Source: Ditylenchus dipsaci
Taxonomy: Eukaryota > Nematoda > Chromadorea > Rhabditida > Anguinidae
DNA length: 64,000 bases
Direction of reading: 5' to 3'
Assembly (NCBI GenBank): GCA_004194705.1
Contig: SADC01000368.1
Location: forward strand, 53,545-117,544
Both the position numbers and the translations under genes were made by a program. Below are positions 22,850 to 33,436 of this stretch, piece after piece; within the stretch, counting starts at the first letter, position 1; the number at the start of each line of letters is the position of its first letter. The notes below the pieces were generated by a model that made no database searches, was not told where the DNA came from, and saw only the letters and a program-made list of their open reading frames with translations.

Positions 22850-23404
22850 AGGAGTGTTGAATCGAATATTCTAAATCGAATAATTTCATTCAATATTTTT
22901 CCGAATATCGAATCGAATATTCAAAAATTTCGAATACAGAATAGAATATTCGATTCGAAAGTTATAATAATATCGATAGAATACCATATAACCTCTAATA
23001 AATCATCCACCCTCCGAGAAGGATTAAAAAAATTCCTTAGGGGATTAAAAGAGATATACTGTATAAGTGTTTTGAAACAGGTGGAACGGCACCAGTGCTA
23101 AATCGGGTATGGGATTCGAACAATTGACAGTCTTGCTAAATATTTCGGCTAAGTTTTGAGATGAACTTCAGCTCAATTTTTATTTGAAAATCGTCAAGAG
23201 GATTCAGGCAAATTTTGAGTACGCGATATATATCAATTGTTCCAAAAGTAAAAAAGAATCTAATTTTAAAATCACCTGCAGGAAATTAGAGTTCCAATAG
23301 CGCGATACCCTCTCAAATTCGACCTCTAATTGGTACAACACTTTATATCCAGATTTTCAAAGTCTTTTTTGTTAATTTGATATGGTCAGTTGTCAAATTG
23401 AAAG
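22850..23404. other. no gene recognised
   Basis: Begins with alternating GAATATTCGA-type repeats (22857-22960), probably one arm of a decayed MITE. The rest is AT-rich without exons. Confidence 0.4.
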
Positions 23405-24025
23405 CAGTGGTGTAACGGCACCGGGTTGCGCACCAGCAGGGTGCGTGATTTTTCCAGGTCGGACCTGCACCAATTTATAGGTGATTTTTCATTAATCGAA
23501 TAAAGGTGCCAAAGTTATTATGCCTTTTTGACAACCGCCAAGTGGTTATTTGTGATCTCTTGCTTGCAAATTACGTCTATGGATTTGAGGAAATAAAAGC
23601 CTACCCGCAGTAGTAAACAAGCCTTCCGATAGCGATGAAGTTTTGGAATGGCGCCAGTGCAGAGCCGTACCCAATCCTGAAGACTCTGGCAAGCCAGCTC
23701 AGCCGGTGTTGAAGGTCTGTTCTCTCAGTTACCTCTTACAACGAGCAGCCACAAATATTTGGACCAAAACTAATTAGACACAAAGCTTTGCTAAACTTCC
23801 ACCAAGGATACATTTCTTTTTAATTATATTTGTATTTGTTCAGTTTCGAATATTGTTAAGGAATAAAAGTGCACGAAAAATTTGCTGTCATGAAAACAGT
23901 GAGGTGCGAGTGAGGCACTGGCGCCCGTGCGTTACAGACCAGCACCGCATCGACCCGGTGTGATGCTGGTGCGGAAATTTTCGGGGGTCGGTACCGGTGC
24001 GCATATTCCGAGATTCACACCACTA
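23405..24025. mobile_element. hAT-type element, CAGTGGTGTA ends
   Basis: A 621-bp element starting CAGTGGTGTAACGGCACCGG and ending CACACCACTA; flanks ATTGAAAG (397-404 past 23000, i.e. 23397-23404) and ATTGAAGG (24026-24033) match at 7 of 8. GC-rich GGTGCG/CGGTACCGGTGCG motifs mark the ends. No transposase seen. Confidence 0.7.
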
Positions 24026-24436
24026 ATTGAAGGAATTCTAATTTGGCGAGTCTTTCCTGTGAATGACTACAGTTTTTCACGATTGCGGATAACCTGGCAC
24101 TCTATTTCAATATGGAACTACAGATCTTATTGGCGAACTTTGATTATTAATAGAAACAATCGGTAAAATAAGAATTCTCCCGATTTTTGGGACTAGACTG
24201 ACTGAAGACAACTGGGAAAAAAACCCCGAAAATCGTGGTAACAAGTTTTGTTTAATCGGATAACTATTTTTCAAAAATTCTAATTCAGTCCAAATTTCGA
24301 ATTTGCAAGTACCATGTACCAAAACTCGTTTTTTTTTCAACCGATGTCCGTCTGCTGCTCTTAAATCAAATAGGGATACTGCTTGGCACATAAACGTGGA
24401 GCTGTGGAAACAAGCTAGAAAGCACATATAAAATGG

Positions 24437-24600
24437 TAACTCCCAACTTGCGGTAATCCCAACTTGCGACACCCAACTTGCGGTAATCCCAACTTGCGAC
24501 ACCCAACTTGCGGTAATCCCAACTTGCGACACCCAACTTGCGGTAATCCCAACTTGCGGTAATCCCAACTTGCGACACTCAACTTGCGGTAATCCCAACT
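24437..24600. repeat. minisatellite, CCCAACTTGCGGTAAT / CCCAACTTGCGACA
   Basis: About eleven copies of a 14-16 bp unit alternate between two forms, giving a 30-bp higher-order period. It lies about 100 bp upstream of the gene starting at 24699. Frames through it are repeat artefacts. Confidence 0.9.
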
Positions 24601-24698
24601 AACTTATTGCTTCAAAATCATTTATAGCGCTCAAAACAATCGTTAGCGCTCAAAACAATGTCGTCTGATTAAAATTTTTATTTCTAATTTGTTTTCAG

Positions 24699-25684
24699 AT
24701 GTCTTCAATTGTTTTCACTTACAATCAGCGCATTGGGTGCAAGAGCCTGGCAGTAACGAAATATAAAGCTGATCCTGAAACTAAGTGCTATACGTGGTCG
24801 GTTCAACACAGATATAAACGGACAGATGGAACAAGGGTCGATCACTACCAATGCACAGGATGCCGAGCAATGCGTGATATATGGAAGAAAGCTAATGTGC
24901 CTCGCGACAATTTTCCACTACCAATTATCAGAGCCAATGGAACAAAAGGTGTGTGGATAGATAAGGGGCCGAGTCATGAACATTTCTGTCAGCCTAAGAA
25001 TCAAAGCGAAGTGAATATTTATTTTGTATTAGATTCATACTTTTGCGTGAGTTCAGGTTGGTGGACTTAAGCATAGACGAAGTATGCAAGCGCAATTGGC
25101 AACTGGAACGCAAGAAAACACCGCTTCAGCCATCGTTCGCACTGAAAAAAGAATATTGACTGAATTTGCTGGAAAAAGCCAAGGTTTTCTTTCAATTGGT
25201 TGAATGGTTTTCAATGAGTCTTTTTAGAATTTCGTAATGAAGCTCGCCAAGTCAGCGTTGCTAACCGTCCTGCATTGTCAAAAGCCTTCTCACGCGCCCG
25301 AAGCAAGCAATATCCTCTGGTGGCCGATTTCGCAGCTGTCATGGATGATGACACTTTCTCCTTCGGTGCACTGAGCGTGGGTCCATTCCAAGACATGTCA
25401 GCTTCGGTGAGCAACTTCTTTTCTTTGGAGGTAAGCTTATTTTATCCTACATAGACAATGCCGATTTATTTTTAGATAGCGAAATGCTCATATTTTTTTC
25501 TCCAAGGCAGAAAGTCTATTTCAAGACCACTGAGATGATTGTATGCGATGGTAACTACAAGTTCAAGCCTGTGGGATCTTATGAAGTCTACCGCGTGTTT
25601 GGCTACGTCTATATATACAATATATATACAGTGCATGAGACGAAAAATCCCAAAGAAAATAAAATATTTCAACATCGATGTTGA
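24699..25684 (+). CDS. FLYWCH-like / MULE-derived protein, four exons
   Basis: Exons 24699-25010, 25057-25183, 25228-25430 and 25511-25684 join in phase, giving 271 aa. Introns are 46, 44 and 80 bp. A TTTTCAG acceptor directly abuts the ATG. The first exon has a modified zinc-finger-like pattern: CYTWSVQHRYKR, then YQCTGC, then HEHFCQP, i.e. C-x2-C followed by H-x2-C, as in FLYWCH-type domains. The last exon has VYFKTTEMIVCDGNYKFKP and SYEVYRVFGYV, which looks like the beginning of a MULE transposase core (an Asp within a DG motif). The protein then stops at a CATCGATG repeat array, so the catalytic domain is cut off. It may be a domesticated fragment or a truncated transposon gene. No frame lesion in the modelled exons. 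Confidence 0.6.
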
Positions 25685-25770
25685 CATCGATATCAACATC
25701 GATGTCAACATCGATGTTAACATCGATTTTCAAATCAAAATCGATTTTAAAATCGAAATCGATGTCGATG
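25672..25770. repeat. self-complementary CATCGATG array
   Basis: About ten units of ACATCGATGT or close variants. Each unit is a palindrome and the whole array is an imperfect palindrome. It lies immediately at the 3' end of the FLYWCH-like frame. Confidence 0.85.
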
Positions 25771-26719
25771 GGAAAAATAGGCCCAGTGTAAGACAGATTT
25801 TGGCCTGTTATACAGCTCCTGGACCTGTGAAGCTTTGCGTAAACAATCTTTTTTGAAAGCTAAGAGCAAGAGGATCATTTTGACACCAAGCAAGTGGAAA
25901 ATATGAAAAATGGGGTATAAAATAGGGTGTGCACTCGATTTAAAAAAAAACCAGAAGCAGGAAAACGATATTTTTGAGAGAAAAAAGAAGACAGGAAAAA
26001 ACAGAAAACCAGAAGCAAGAAACCAGAACTGAAGAGAAGCCTATAACTTAGACCCATGGTTTTTCTATTTTTTCACAAAAAAAACTGAAGCAGAAAAACA
26101 GAAGCCGTGTGCAGCCCTGGTGTGTACCCAGTGGTATTCGAACCTGTGGCCGAGACGTATAAAGTTAGCTCACCATTCAACTGTGGGTGGTACTTTTTTC
26201 TAGTACCAAAATTTCATTCTTTTTACTTTTCTCTTTTTCTCCTCACTTTGTAGGTAAACGTTTGAATTTTTTTAAACTATCGTGTAACACTGAATCTCAG
26301 CTACTCAACAAGATATCTTTTTTGGTGAGATTTAGGGGTCTGAATAGAGGAACATGGTCGAAAAAGTTACTTCATACAAAGCTCAAAATCTTCATATCTT
26401 TAAAATCTTTTACAGGAAATTGAAGTCTAGTTAGAAAGCTGAGATTCAGGCCTACACGTTCATGTGTCAAGGAAAAAATCTCTAACTTTACAAAGAGTTT
26501 TTCTATGCATGTTAAATTTTGGTACTAGAAAAAAGTATTTTAGTATTAGAAATAAGTATTTTGGTACTAGATTTAAGTATTACCCTTCAAGTGTTTGCTG
26601 ATTCGAAATTCGTTTTATTTCGAAAAGAAATCCATTTCGGCATTCATTTTGTGTCGTGCTTATTTAATTGGCAACATGCGATTAAACACGGTCTCTTGCT
26701 ATTTCCGAGAAGATCTTAC
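25771..26719. other. no gene; one foldback
   Basis: A palindrome spans about 26185-26545, with GGTACTTTTTTCTAGTACCA at the left and TTTTGGTACTAGAAAAAAGT at the right. A B-box-like GTATTCGAACC lies at about 26133 (minus-strand tRNA-like). The rest is AT-rich. Confidence 0.4.
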
Positions 26720-27632
26720 GGTAACACTTTACTTGGCCCCCCCCCACGGCTGACCCACTTTCGAGGTGAATTTTTGAAAACCGATTGCATATTCGTGTTT
26801 CTCGACCCGGATTTTTACGGGAAATGATCATCCGATTCTGTGAAAGTGAAAAAAAAATTTCGGGATTTGCCTTGATCCCCCAAGGTAAAATTTTAGAAAA
26901 ATTTGAAAAAAAAATATTTTTTAAATTGGCGCCTTTTGAATTTTAAAGGGATTAAGGGCTGTATTGGGAGGGGAAGGGAATAGAAGGGGGCCACTTTTAT
27001 GGCAGAACAATAGAAAGTAAATATATGTATTCTTCGACTGCCTCACCATGTTTTTCAACTGGGCCGTGGCAAAAGAGACTCTATACGCATTTTTTGATCA
27101 AGAGTACTTCTCGGAATTATGTCTAAGGTAAGTGAGTGCGCGCATCTCTAACTCTCAAGCCCCCTGCGCCCCCTTCGGGGCGCAGGGGCTTGGGGGCTTG
27201 GAGTTGAGATGCGCACACCCACATACCTTAGACACAAATCACTCGAAAGTGACTCTGGATGCATGAAAAAGCATGCATACCAGAGTTTATTTATGCGGTA
27301 GGACCCAGTATTCAAAACTATGTTCAACATCTTCTTGTTAGGGGCCTTGTGTGATTAGTGGCCCTGTTTATTCCCTTCCCCTCCCAATACAGCCCTTAAT
27401 CCCTTTAAAATTCAAAAGGCGCCAATTTAAAAAATATTTTTTTTCAAATTTTTCTAAAATTTTACCTTGGGGACCAAGGCAAATCCCAAAAATTTTTTTT
27501 TCACTTTCACAGAATCTGATGATCATTTCCCGTAAAAATCCGGGTCGAGAAACACGAATATGCAATCGGTTTTCAAAAATTCACCTCGAAAGTGGGTCAG
27601 CCGTGGGGGGGGGGGCAAAGTAAAGTCTAGCC
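26720..27632. mobile_element. hAT-type foldback carrying hairpin core 1
   Basis: A 913-bp element starting GGTAACACTTTACTTGGCCC and ending with the near-inverse, with a perfect 8-bp duplication GATCTTAC (26712-26719, 27633-27640). Arms of about 280 bp (26735-27000 and 27355-27620) hold the CCTTG.TCCCCCAAGG block. The centre is the conserved hairpin core. The arms are unrelated to those of the 47811 and 51887 elements. Confidence 0.85.
27121..27286. other. conserved three-hairpin core, copy 1
   Basis: A 113-bp stem from GTCTAAGGTAAGTGAG (27121) to CACATACCTTAGAC (27233) contains GCGCATCTC pairing with GAGATGCGC, and CAAGCCCCCTGCGCCC pairing across a TTCG loop (27174-27177). Then come the small hairpin CACTCGAAAGTG (27240-27251) and a third hairpin from ACTCTGGATGCATG to CATGCATACCAGAGT (27252-27286). 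Copies 2 and 3 are at 48086 and 52179. Whether it is transcribed is unknown. Confidence 0.75.
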
Positions 27633-27771
27633 GATCTTACTTGATATCAATTTGGTGCTATGCTTGAATATCTTAGTTATGCCATAACTACGTTCCATCT
27701 AGTATTTTGTTTCACTTCAAGCATAAAGCCACATGAAAATGGCCGTGGGTAACAATCTAACTTATGACTTA

Positions 27772-27910
27772 CTGTATAACCTCTGGTAATCCCCCATCCC
27801 TAATTTTTTTGACTAAGATTTTAAATTTAAGGCCATTTTTGATTTATGATTCCGAAATTTTTCAAGGGTTGAAAATTAATCCCCATGGGAGATTCGTAGA
27901 GGTTATACGG
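27772..27910. mobile_element. CCGTATT-family MITE, CTGTATAACCTC subtype
   Basis: A 139-bp palindrome with ends CTGTATAACCTCTGGTAATC and its inverse (GTAGAGGTTATACGG), with TA on both sides. It resembles the 59450 copy, which also reads TATAACNTCT. Confidence 0.7.
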
Positions 27911-28109
27911 TATACAAAATAAATTTTTGTTTGGTTGATTTTTTTTCTTGTTTTTCTTTTTTTCTCCAACTTTTTTACTTATCTTTATGTGAAAATTTTT
28001 CTTGGGTGTTTAGTAACTGAACGGTCATATTCATTTTCGTGGAAAAAAAACTTGTAACCCCCATTTATTTTGATATGTTTTTTTAGGAAAGCGTTATCGA
28101 AAGAATAAA

Positions 28110-29888
28110 ATGGCCAATCGACCTGGTGCTCGAACATCTGACGAGGTGACTTATCATTCTTTCTATGACAGTTCAGTGATAAGATAATGCTAGTGTGTGT
28201 GAAAAATATTTGTCGAAATCACTTCCTCCTCAGAGTCCACTTCTCCTCTTAAAAAATCCAGACAATATTTCTTGCCAAATATTTTACAAATGAGATTACC
28301 AAATGAGATAATTATGGAAGTAATATACTTCTTCGACATTTTCGAGTGCATAGCCAGTCTGGCAGTGTTTCCACGACTAGCAAGTCTTATTTCAAATCGA
28401 CTTTCCGTCGTAGGGGTAGTTACTTGTTTTAGTGACCATATTAAATGTTCTTTTAGAAATGGTATTCTCTATCTGTCCGTCTTCACGAATATCAGGATAG
28501 ACTGGCACAACTGTCTGCTGCTGCAAAAATTCGTGAGCTTACAGCTGAAGAAATGAGGGAGACAGTCAAGATTCCGAAAGATTTCGCCCTAGCCGAAGAA
28601 CAAATGCTCTCAAATTTGTCTGGTGAGTTTGACCACCTTTTTGACAGCATCTAAATTTTTTAAATTTAGAAAGCAATGTTCTGGAAATCACAGGAGTAGC
28701 CTTCACTTTCAATTATCAAAAGCTCATAGCCGAATGTCAGAACAAGCTGGTGAAGTCCATCCAAATTTCGCTCTCTAAGAAGCTCGTTTTGTCGTGCGCT
28801 TATAATTTGCCATTGCTGAAGGTTGGTGTTTAATAACTTCTACTAGCTCGTTTCACTGATCAGTTGATGCAATTTCAGAGTCATTGCATCAAAGGAATTC
28901 AGTCAATGACCCAGGATGAGCGCAGTGTTTTCTTTAAAGCAGCCAATGAAGAGCCAGAGATTGAGAGATACAATTCGATTCAGCTTCGCCAGTTCAATGA
29001 CGTGATTCTTTGTCCTACTTCCGTTACATCTGAGGAGGTGAATTGTGAATTTTTCATTAGGACAATTTAGTGGTTAGACAGTGCTAGTGTGTGCTAGAAA
29101 CATTTATTGATATCACTTTCGTTCCCTAGTCAACTTTTCATTGCAAAGAAAATCTGGATTATATTTTTGGCCAATGCTAATTCAAATTTGATTACCATAT
29201 GAAGTCACTATGTTGATAATCTATCTCGAGTACATAAAGAGTCTTAAAGTGTTTTCACAACTAGCAAGTCTTGTTTCCAATCGACTTTCAGTCTTTTTGA
29301 CCTAATGGAACGTTCTTTTAGACTTGGTATTCTCTATCTGCTCGTCTTCACGAGATGCAAGAGAGAGTGGAAGAACTGTCGGCTGCAGCGCAGATTCGTG
29401 ACCTCACAGCCAAAGAAATGAAGGAGAAAGTCGGAATCCAAAATAAGTTTGCTGAAGTCGGCCCACAAATGATTGCTATTTTGTCTGGTGAGTTTTGACT
29501 ACCTTTTTGACTGCACCCAAATTTTTTAATTTAGAGCGTAATGTAGTGGACATCACAGCAACTGCTGTTACTTTCAATTTCCCAGATGTTTTCGCGATTT
29601 GTGAACTGAAGCTGATCGAATTCGTGGATATCCCTCTGTCAAAGAAGCTGGTTGTGTCGTACGCTTATGAATTGCCATTGCTAAAGGTTGGTGTTACGTG
29701 AAATCTAGAGAGCTGGTCTCACTTGTTGCTTGGTTCAATTTCAGGGTCACTGCATAGATCAACTTCAGTTGATGAGTAAGGATTACGTTGTCGTTTTCTT
29801 CAAAGCAGCCAAAGAACATCCGGAATATGAAAGCTTTAATTTCGAACAGCTTCGCCAATTCAATGACCTGCTTATTCAAGCTTTGTAA
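28110..29888 (+). CDS. seven-exon gene with two tandem three-exon repeats, function unknown
   Basis: Exons 28110-28145, 28457-28622, 28670-28821, 28879-29037, 29322-29487, 29535-29686 and 29745-29888 join in phase, giving 324 aa. A T-rich acceptor lies 23 nt upstream of the ATG and AATAAA at 30103-30108. After a 12-aa leader, a unit of about 155 aa occurs twice. Exons 2-4 (166, 152, 159 bp) correspond to exons 5-7 (166, 152, 144 bp) with the same phases. Shared stretches include WYSLSxRLHE, LSAAAxIRxLTAxEM, SKKLVxS.AYxLPLLK and VFFKAAxExPE followed by LRQFND. The long introns before exons 2 and 5 are also related in sequence. The first exon of each unit looks helical; the second and third look like a mixed alpha/beta domain. 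No signal peptide, membrane segment or known motif. I do not recognise the family. Confidence 0.85.
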
Positions 29889-30477
29889 CTTGTTGTTGTG
29901 TGAGGAGGGATAAAGTTCTGTTGTATTTTGTGGTTTTAATTATCATTTTCTTCATTCTGTACCAAGTTTTCTCATGTATTCTGTTAGCGCACATAATATC
30001 TTCATGTACCAATTTCCTTGTACCAATGTACCAAGAGCCAATGGATCTCTGTAAGCTTAGTATTTTCGCGCAGTTCTTGGAATGGTATTGGAGCGTCTGC
30101 AGAATAAAATGTACCTTCTGACAAAAAATCACTTCGCTTGCGGTATTTGGGATTTTTGTACATAGTTTGGCCGGAATCAGATATCTATATTCTATATTTA
30201 ACATACCCTCTCTGATAACAGACGTACCCAGGTTACTTTGAGGACCTAAGTCTAGGCCTACAATCAATATTTTGGACTACTTTTTATTGCGTTAACTCTC
30301 ACGAGAGTGGTATCCATCTGCAACAAAATAATTCTTAACTATTGGGAGATTCTTACATATCGGGGACTCACATAAAATCCGTTCAACAAATGAAAGATTC
30401 AAACAACGTCGTTTTCACAGAAAGAAAGATACGGATTTTGTGTGAATTTCCCATCATTTGAATAGTCTCTGTGTGAG
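29889..30477. other. 3' flank of the repeat gene, no further gene
   Basis: Contains the polyadenylation signal at 30103-30108 and a small palindrome (30373-30445, ACTCACATAAAATCCGT and ACGGATTTTGTGTGA). Confidence 0.4.
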
Positions 30478-32012
30478 GGACACGGATATTTCACCGTCTG
30501 TATTATTTCACCGTTTGTATCATTTCACCGTCGGGTCATTTAACCGTCCGTATTATTTCACCGTCTAGTAACTCGACCTCATTATGATTCAATAGAATCT
30601 TTTTTTAAATGACGAGTTCTTATCATATTTTGATATCTTTACTCTCAAATATTTTTCCTTTATACGATTATCCACCTCCAGAATTCAAAAATTTGGGTTA
30701 AGCTGAGAGTAATTAAAATCATCGTACCCTATCCAGAAACGTGTCTTGAAATGGTTTGGTCATGCTAAAACAGCTACTTCACTAACAAGAACCCCACTTC
30801 TGAAGTATTGAAATGGTAACTTGCCTACACCGTTTTCGGCTTTTAGGTTGTTTTTATAATGAAATAAAAACTTTCAGAGGAGGGGAGGGCTTTAGCCCGG
30901 TTAGCCACCACTCCCCCCTGGATATGTCCTTGGTAGTATCACAGAGAAAGTAGTACTCAGGTGGTAGTACCAAGGCACTGACAGTGTATCAATACTCAAG
31001 TGTCTAGGTAGTGGTATTTGGGTGGTGGTAGATGCTAGCCTCTAGGTAGTAATACTCCGATAATATTAGTACGCACTACCGGGTTGTATACTAGACAATT
31101 TTCGTGGATAATCATTTTTTTCGGCGCAAATACACTTTTTTTTGGCGCAAATACACTTTTTCTTGGTGCAAATTTACTTTTTCTTGGCACAATTACATCA
31201 TACCGTCTTTCTTCTTATTTATTTCAAAAATTTTAAATTTTTTTTCTAACTAAATTGCACATGTTATTGAAACAGAAACCAGTTATAAATAGGGTTGGGT
31301 GATGGCTGATAACCTTGTTTAATTCATTGGGACGGGATATATGCTGAAAAGTCTTCGGGACGGGACGGGACGGGATGGGATTCCCGTCCCGTCCCAAGCC
31401 ATCTCTTATCGAAAGTACATACTTCTCTGCTCTATTAGAAACCACCAGAATCCCAGGGTAGATGGCCAAACACGAATGAAGAGTTTTTTAGAAGTTTTTC
31501 ATACAAACAATCCTAAATTCTGGTCTGAAGTGTGAATTTTACTTTTGAACCATACTCCTTAAAATCTTTCTAATGTCTTAAAAAGGGGTACCAGTGATAC
31601 CCCAAGGGTATACATTTTGTGGGTAAGTACCGGAAACCCCGGGCTATGTTCATTTATTATGCCTTATAATGTTGGGGTTAAGTAAAGTGGGGTAAAGGTT
31701 AGTAGTAAAAAATAAAATTTTAAATTAACAAGGAAACTTCTCAATACTAAAAAAAGAAAACGTCTCGTGTCGGGACAAGTCTTTGTGGATGGATTCGCTT
31801 AAATCCAATGTTTCCTGGTTTTTCAGTCTCGATAAAAAGCTTTTAACAGCTAAAATATGCAGAATAACACGTAAAAATTCAACTAAGAATTCAAAGGTGC
31901 CAAATGCCAACAAAAATTTTTTCAACGGTGAAGTGATATAGACGGTGAAATGACTTGGACGGTGAAATGATACATACGGTGAAACGTACGTACGGTGAAA
32001 TGACACGGACCC
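30478..32012. mobile_element. MULE-like element with TATTTCACCGTC arrays
   Basis: Left array 30478-30575 (about five copies of TATTATTTCACCGTC) is inverted at 31918-32012. Ends are GGACACGGATATTTC and, reversed, GGGTCCGTGTCATTTC. The 9-bp duplication is CTGTGTGAG (30469-30477, 32013-32021). The interior contains a half-copy of the TGGCGCAAATACAC array (31107-31190), a CGGGACGGGA block (31325-31400) and GTAGTACTCAGGTGGTAGTACC-like repeats (30930-31070). No gene. Confidence 0.75.
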
Positions 32013-32029
32013 CTGTGTGAGTCTCCCTA

Positions 32030-32370
32030 TTTTTGAAAGCTTTTTCCAGTTCTGTTTTGACAGTCTGATCGAAAATATCGTCAGGATTCCGATTTTGTCG
32101 ATTGTTTTTTAAAAATCCTGCAATTTCGACATTAAAAAGGCAAAACCTTGCACCCTTTTTTGAAAAAGGGTGCCGGCTTATCGAGGTTTTATTTTTCTAC
32201 CCAAATTTTGTTTTCTTTTCAAAAAACGAACGGCAAAATCGGAATCCTGACGATATTTCCGACCAGACTATAAAAACAGAACTGGAAAAAGCTTTCAAAA
32301 ATTAGGTTAAAAAAAGTGTCGGACCCAAGGCTGGAACGAACTTTTGGGGGTGCCGGCTTTATCGAAAATT
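32030..32370. mobile_element. pogo-type MITE, GGGTCCGACACTTTTT family (copy 3, left end cut)
   Basis: Arms AAGCTTTTTCCAGTTCTGTT and ATCGTCAGGATTCCGATTTT are inverted at 32225-32300. The right arm alone keeps GTGTCGGACCCAAGGCTGGA and GAACTTTTGGGGGTGCCGGC. The left terminus appears to be missing. Confidence 0.6.
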
Positions 32371-32610
32371 TCCATTCGGGAATTTTCGATGAAACGCCTT
32401 ATGCCAAATCAAATGAAATTGACCGATTTCGGTATGCCGGGTCGCAGACGAAATTTTTCAGATAAAAATATAGAAAGTGAAATAGTCATTTGATAGAGAA
32501 ATGAAATGTAGCACATAAATGTGAAATGTTCAGCTAAATTTTGTAGCTCCTGATCTATCGGAGCAATTCACCCGATTTTGATTAAAAGGTGGCAAGATTT
32601 CAGTTATTTT

Positions 32611-33007
32611 TAGGATTGTCAGACGTTCGAAGTTATCGAACGTACGGTTCGACGAACGTTCGAATTTGAAATTTTCGAACAAACGTTTGGTTCGAAGTTC
32701 GGGTTCGAAAATTTTCGAACGTTCGGTTCGATTCGGCCTTTTTTCGAATTTGAACTTCAAAACGAGCCCAACCCATTTTTGATGCCTTTTTTATGATGGT
32801 GCGCATGTTTGGTCAAATCTTTTTCGTGTTTCTAAGTATTTATTGAAAGTATTTGGCACGAAATTTGATATGTTTCGAATCAAACGTTCGGTTCGAAATT
32901 CGAATTTGCAAATTTTCGAAGGAACATTCGATTCGAAGTCGAACGTTCGAAAAAAATCTCGAACATTTCGAACAATGTCTTAAAGAACGTTCGATTCGAC
33001 AACCCTA
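32611..33007. mobile_element. hAT-type MITE with TTCGAACGTTCG arrays
   Basis: A 397-bp element with ends TAGGATTGTCAGACGTTCG and TTCGATTCGACAACCCTA and a perfect 8-bp duplication GTTATTTT (32603-32610, 33008-33015). The interior is many copies of TTCGAACGTTCGGTTCGAA. Confidence 0.85.
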
Positions 33008-33436
33008 GTTATTTTATTTGAAATTTGAAAAAGGGGCAAGAAAAAATAAAAAAGGGCAAGAATTCAGACTTCAGGGCAACAATTCAATTTATAAAAAATT
33101 TAAAAACACATATAAACATATTGACACACTCTGCCCCATAGTTTTTGCCGTTTCTAGTCTGTGCTCATAGATTCAAATGATTCCAGCTGCCTGCAAATGA
33201 AACCAGTCACTACAAATCACTCAAAACCAATGAGTTAACTGTGACCAACGAATGGGAAGGCATAATTGGAAGAACACTGCGTATAGTTTGCATTAACTGT
33301 AGACTAGGCATGGATTATTTAGGTGGTTGTGCAATTCTTGGTCGTTCTGGTAATGAAATGTTTATTAACAATTTACAGAATAATTTTTGGACTATAATAT
33401 TTGGATTTTAGAAGATGAAGTGTTTTTGGAGAAAGA

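Noticed and set aside
24107..24598. 163-aa minus-strand frame
   Set aside because: Half of it is the CCCAACTTGCGGTAAT minisatellite and the rest a decayed MITE; no splice sites or motif.
24437..24600. regularly spaced short repeats resembling a CRISPR array
   Set aside because: Units are contiguous without unique spacers, in a eukaryotic context; it is a minisatellite.
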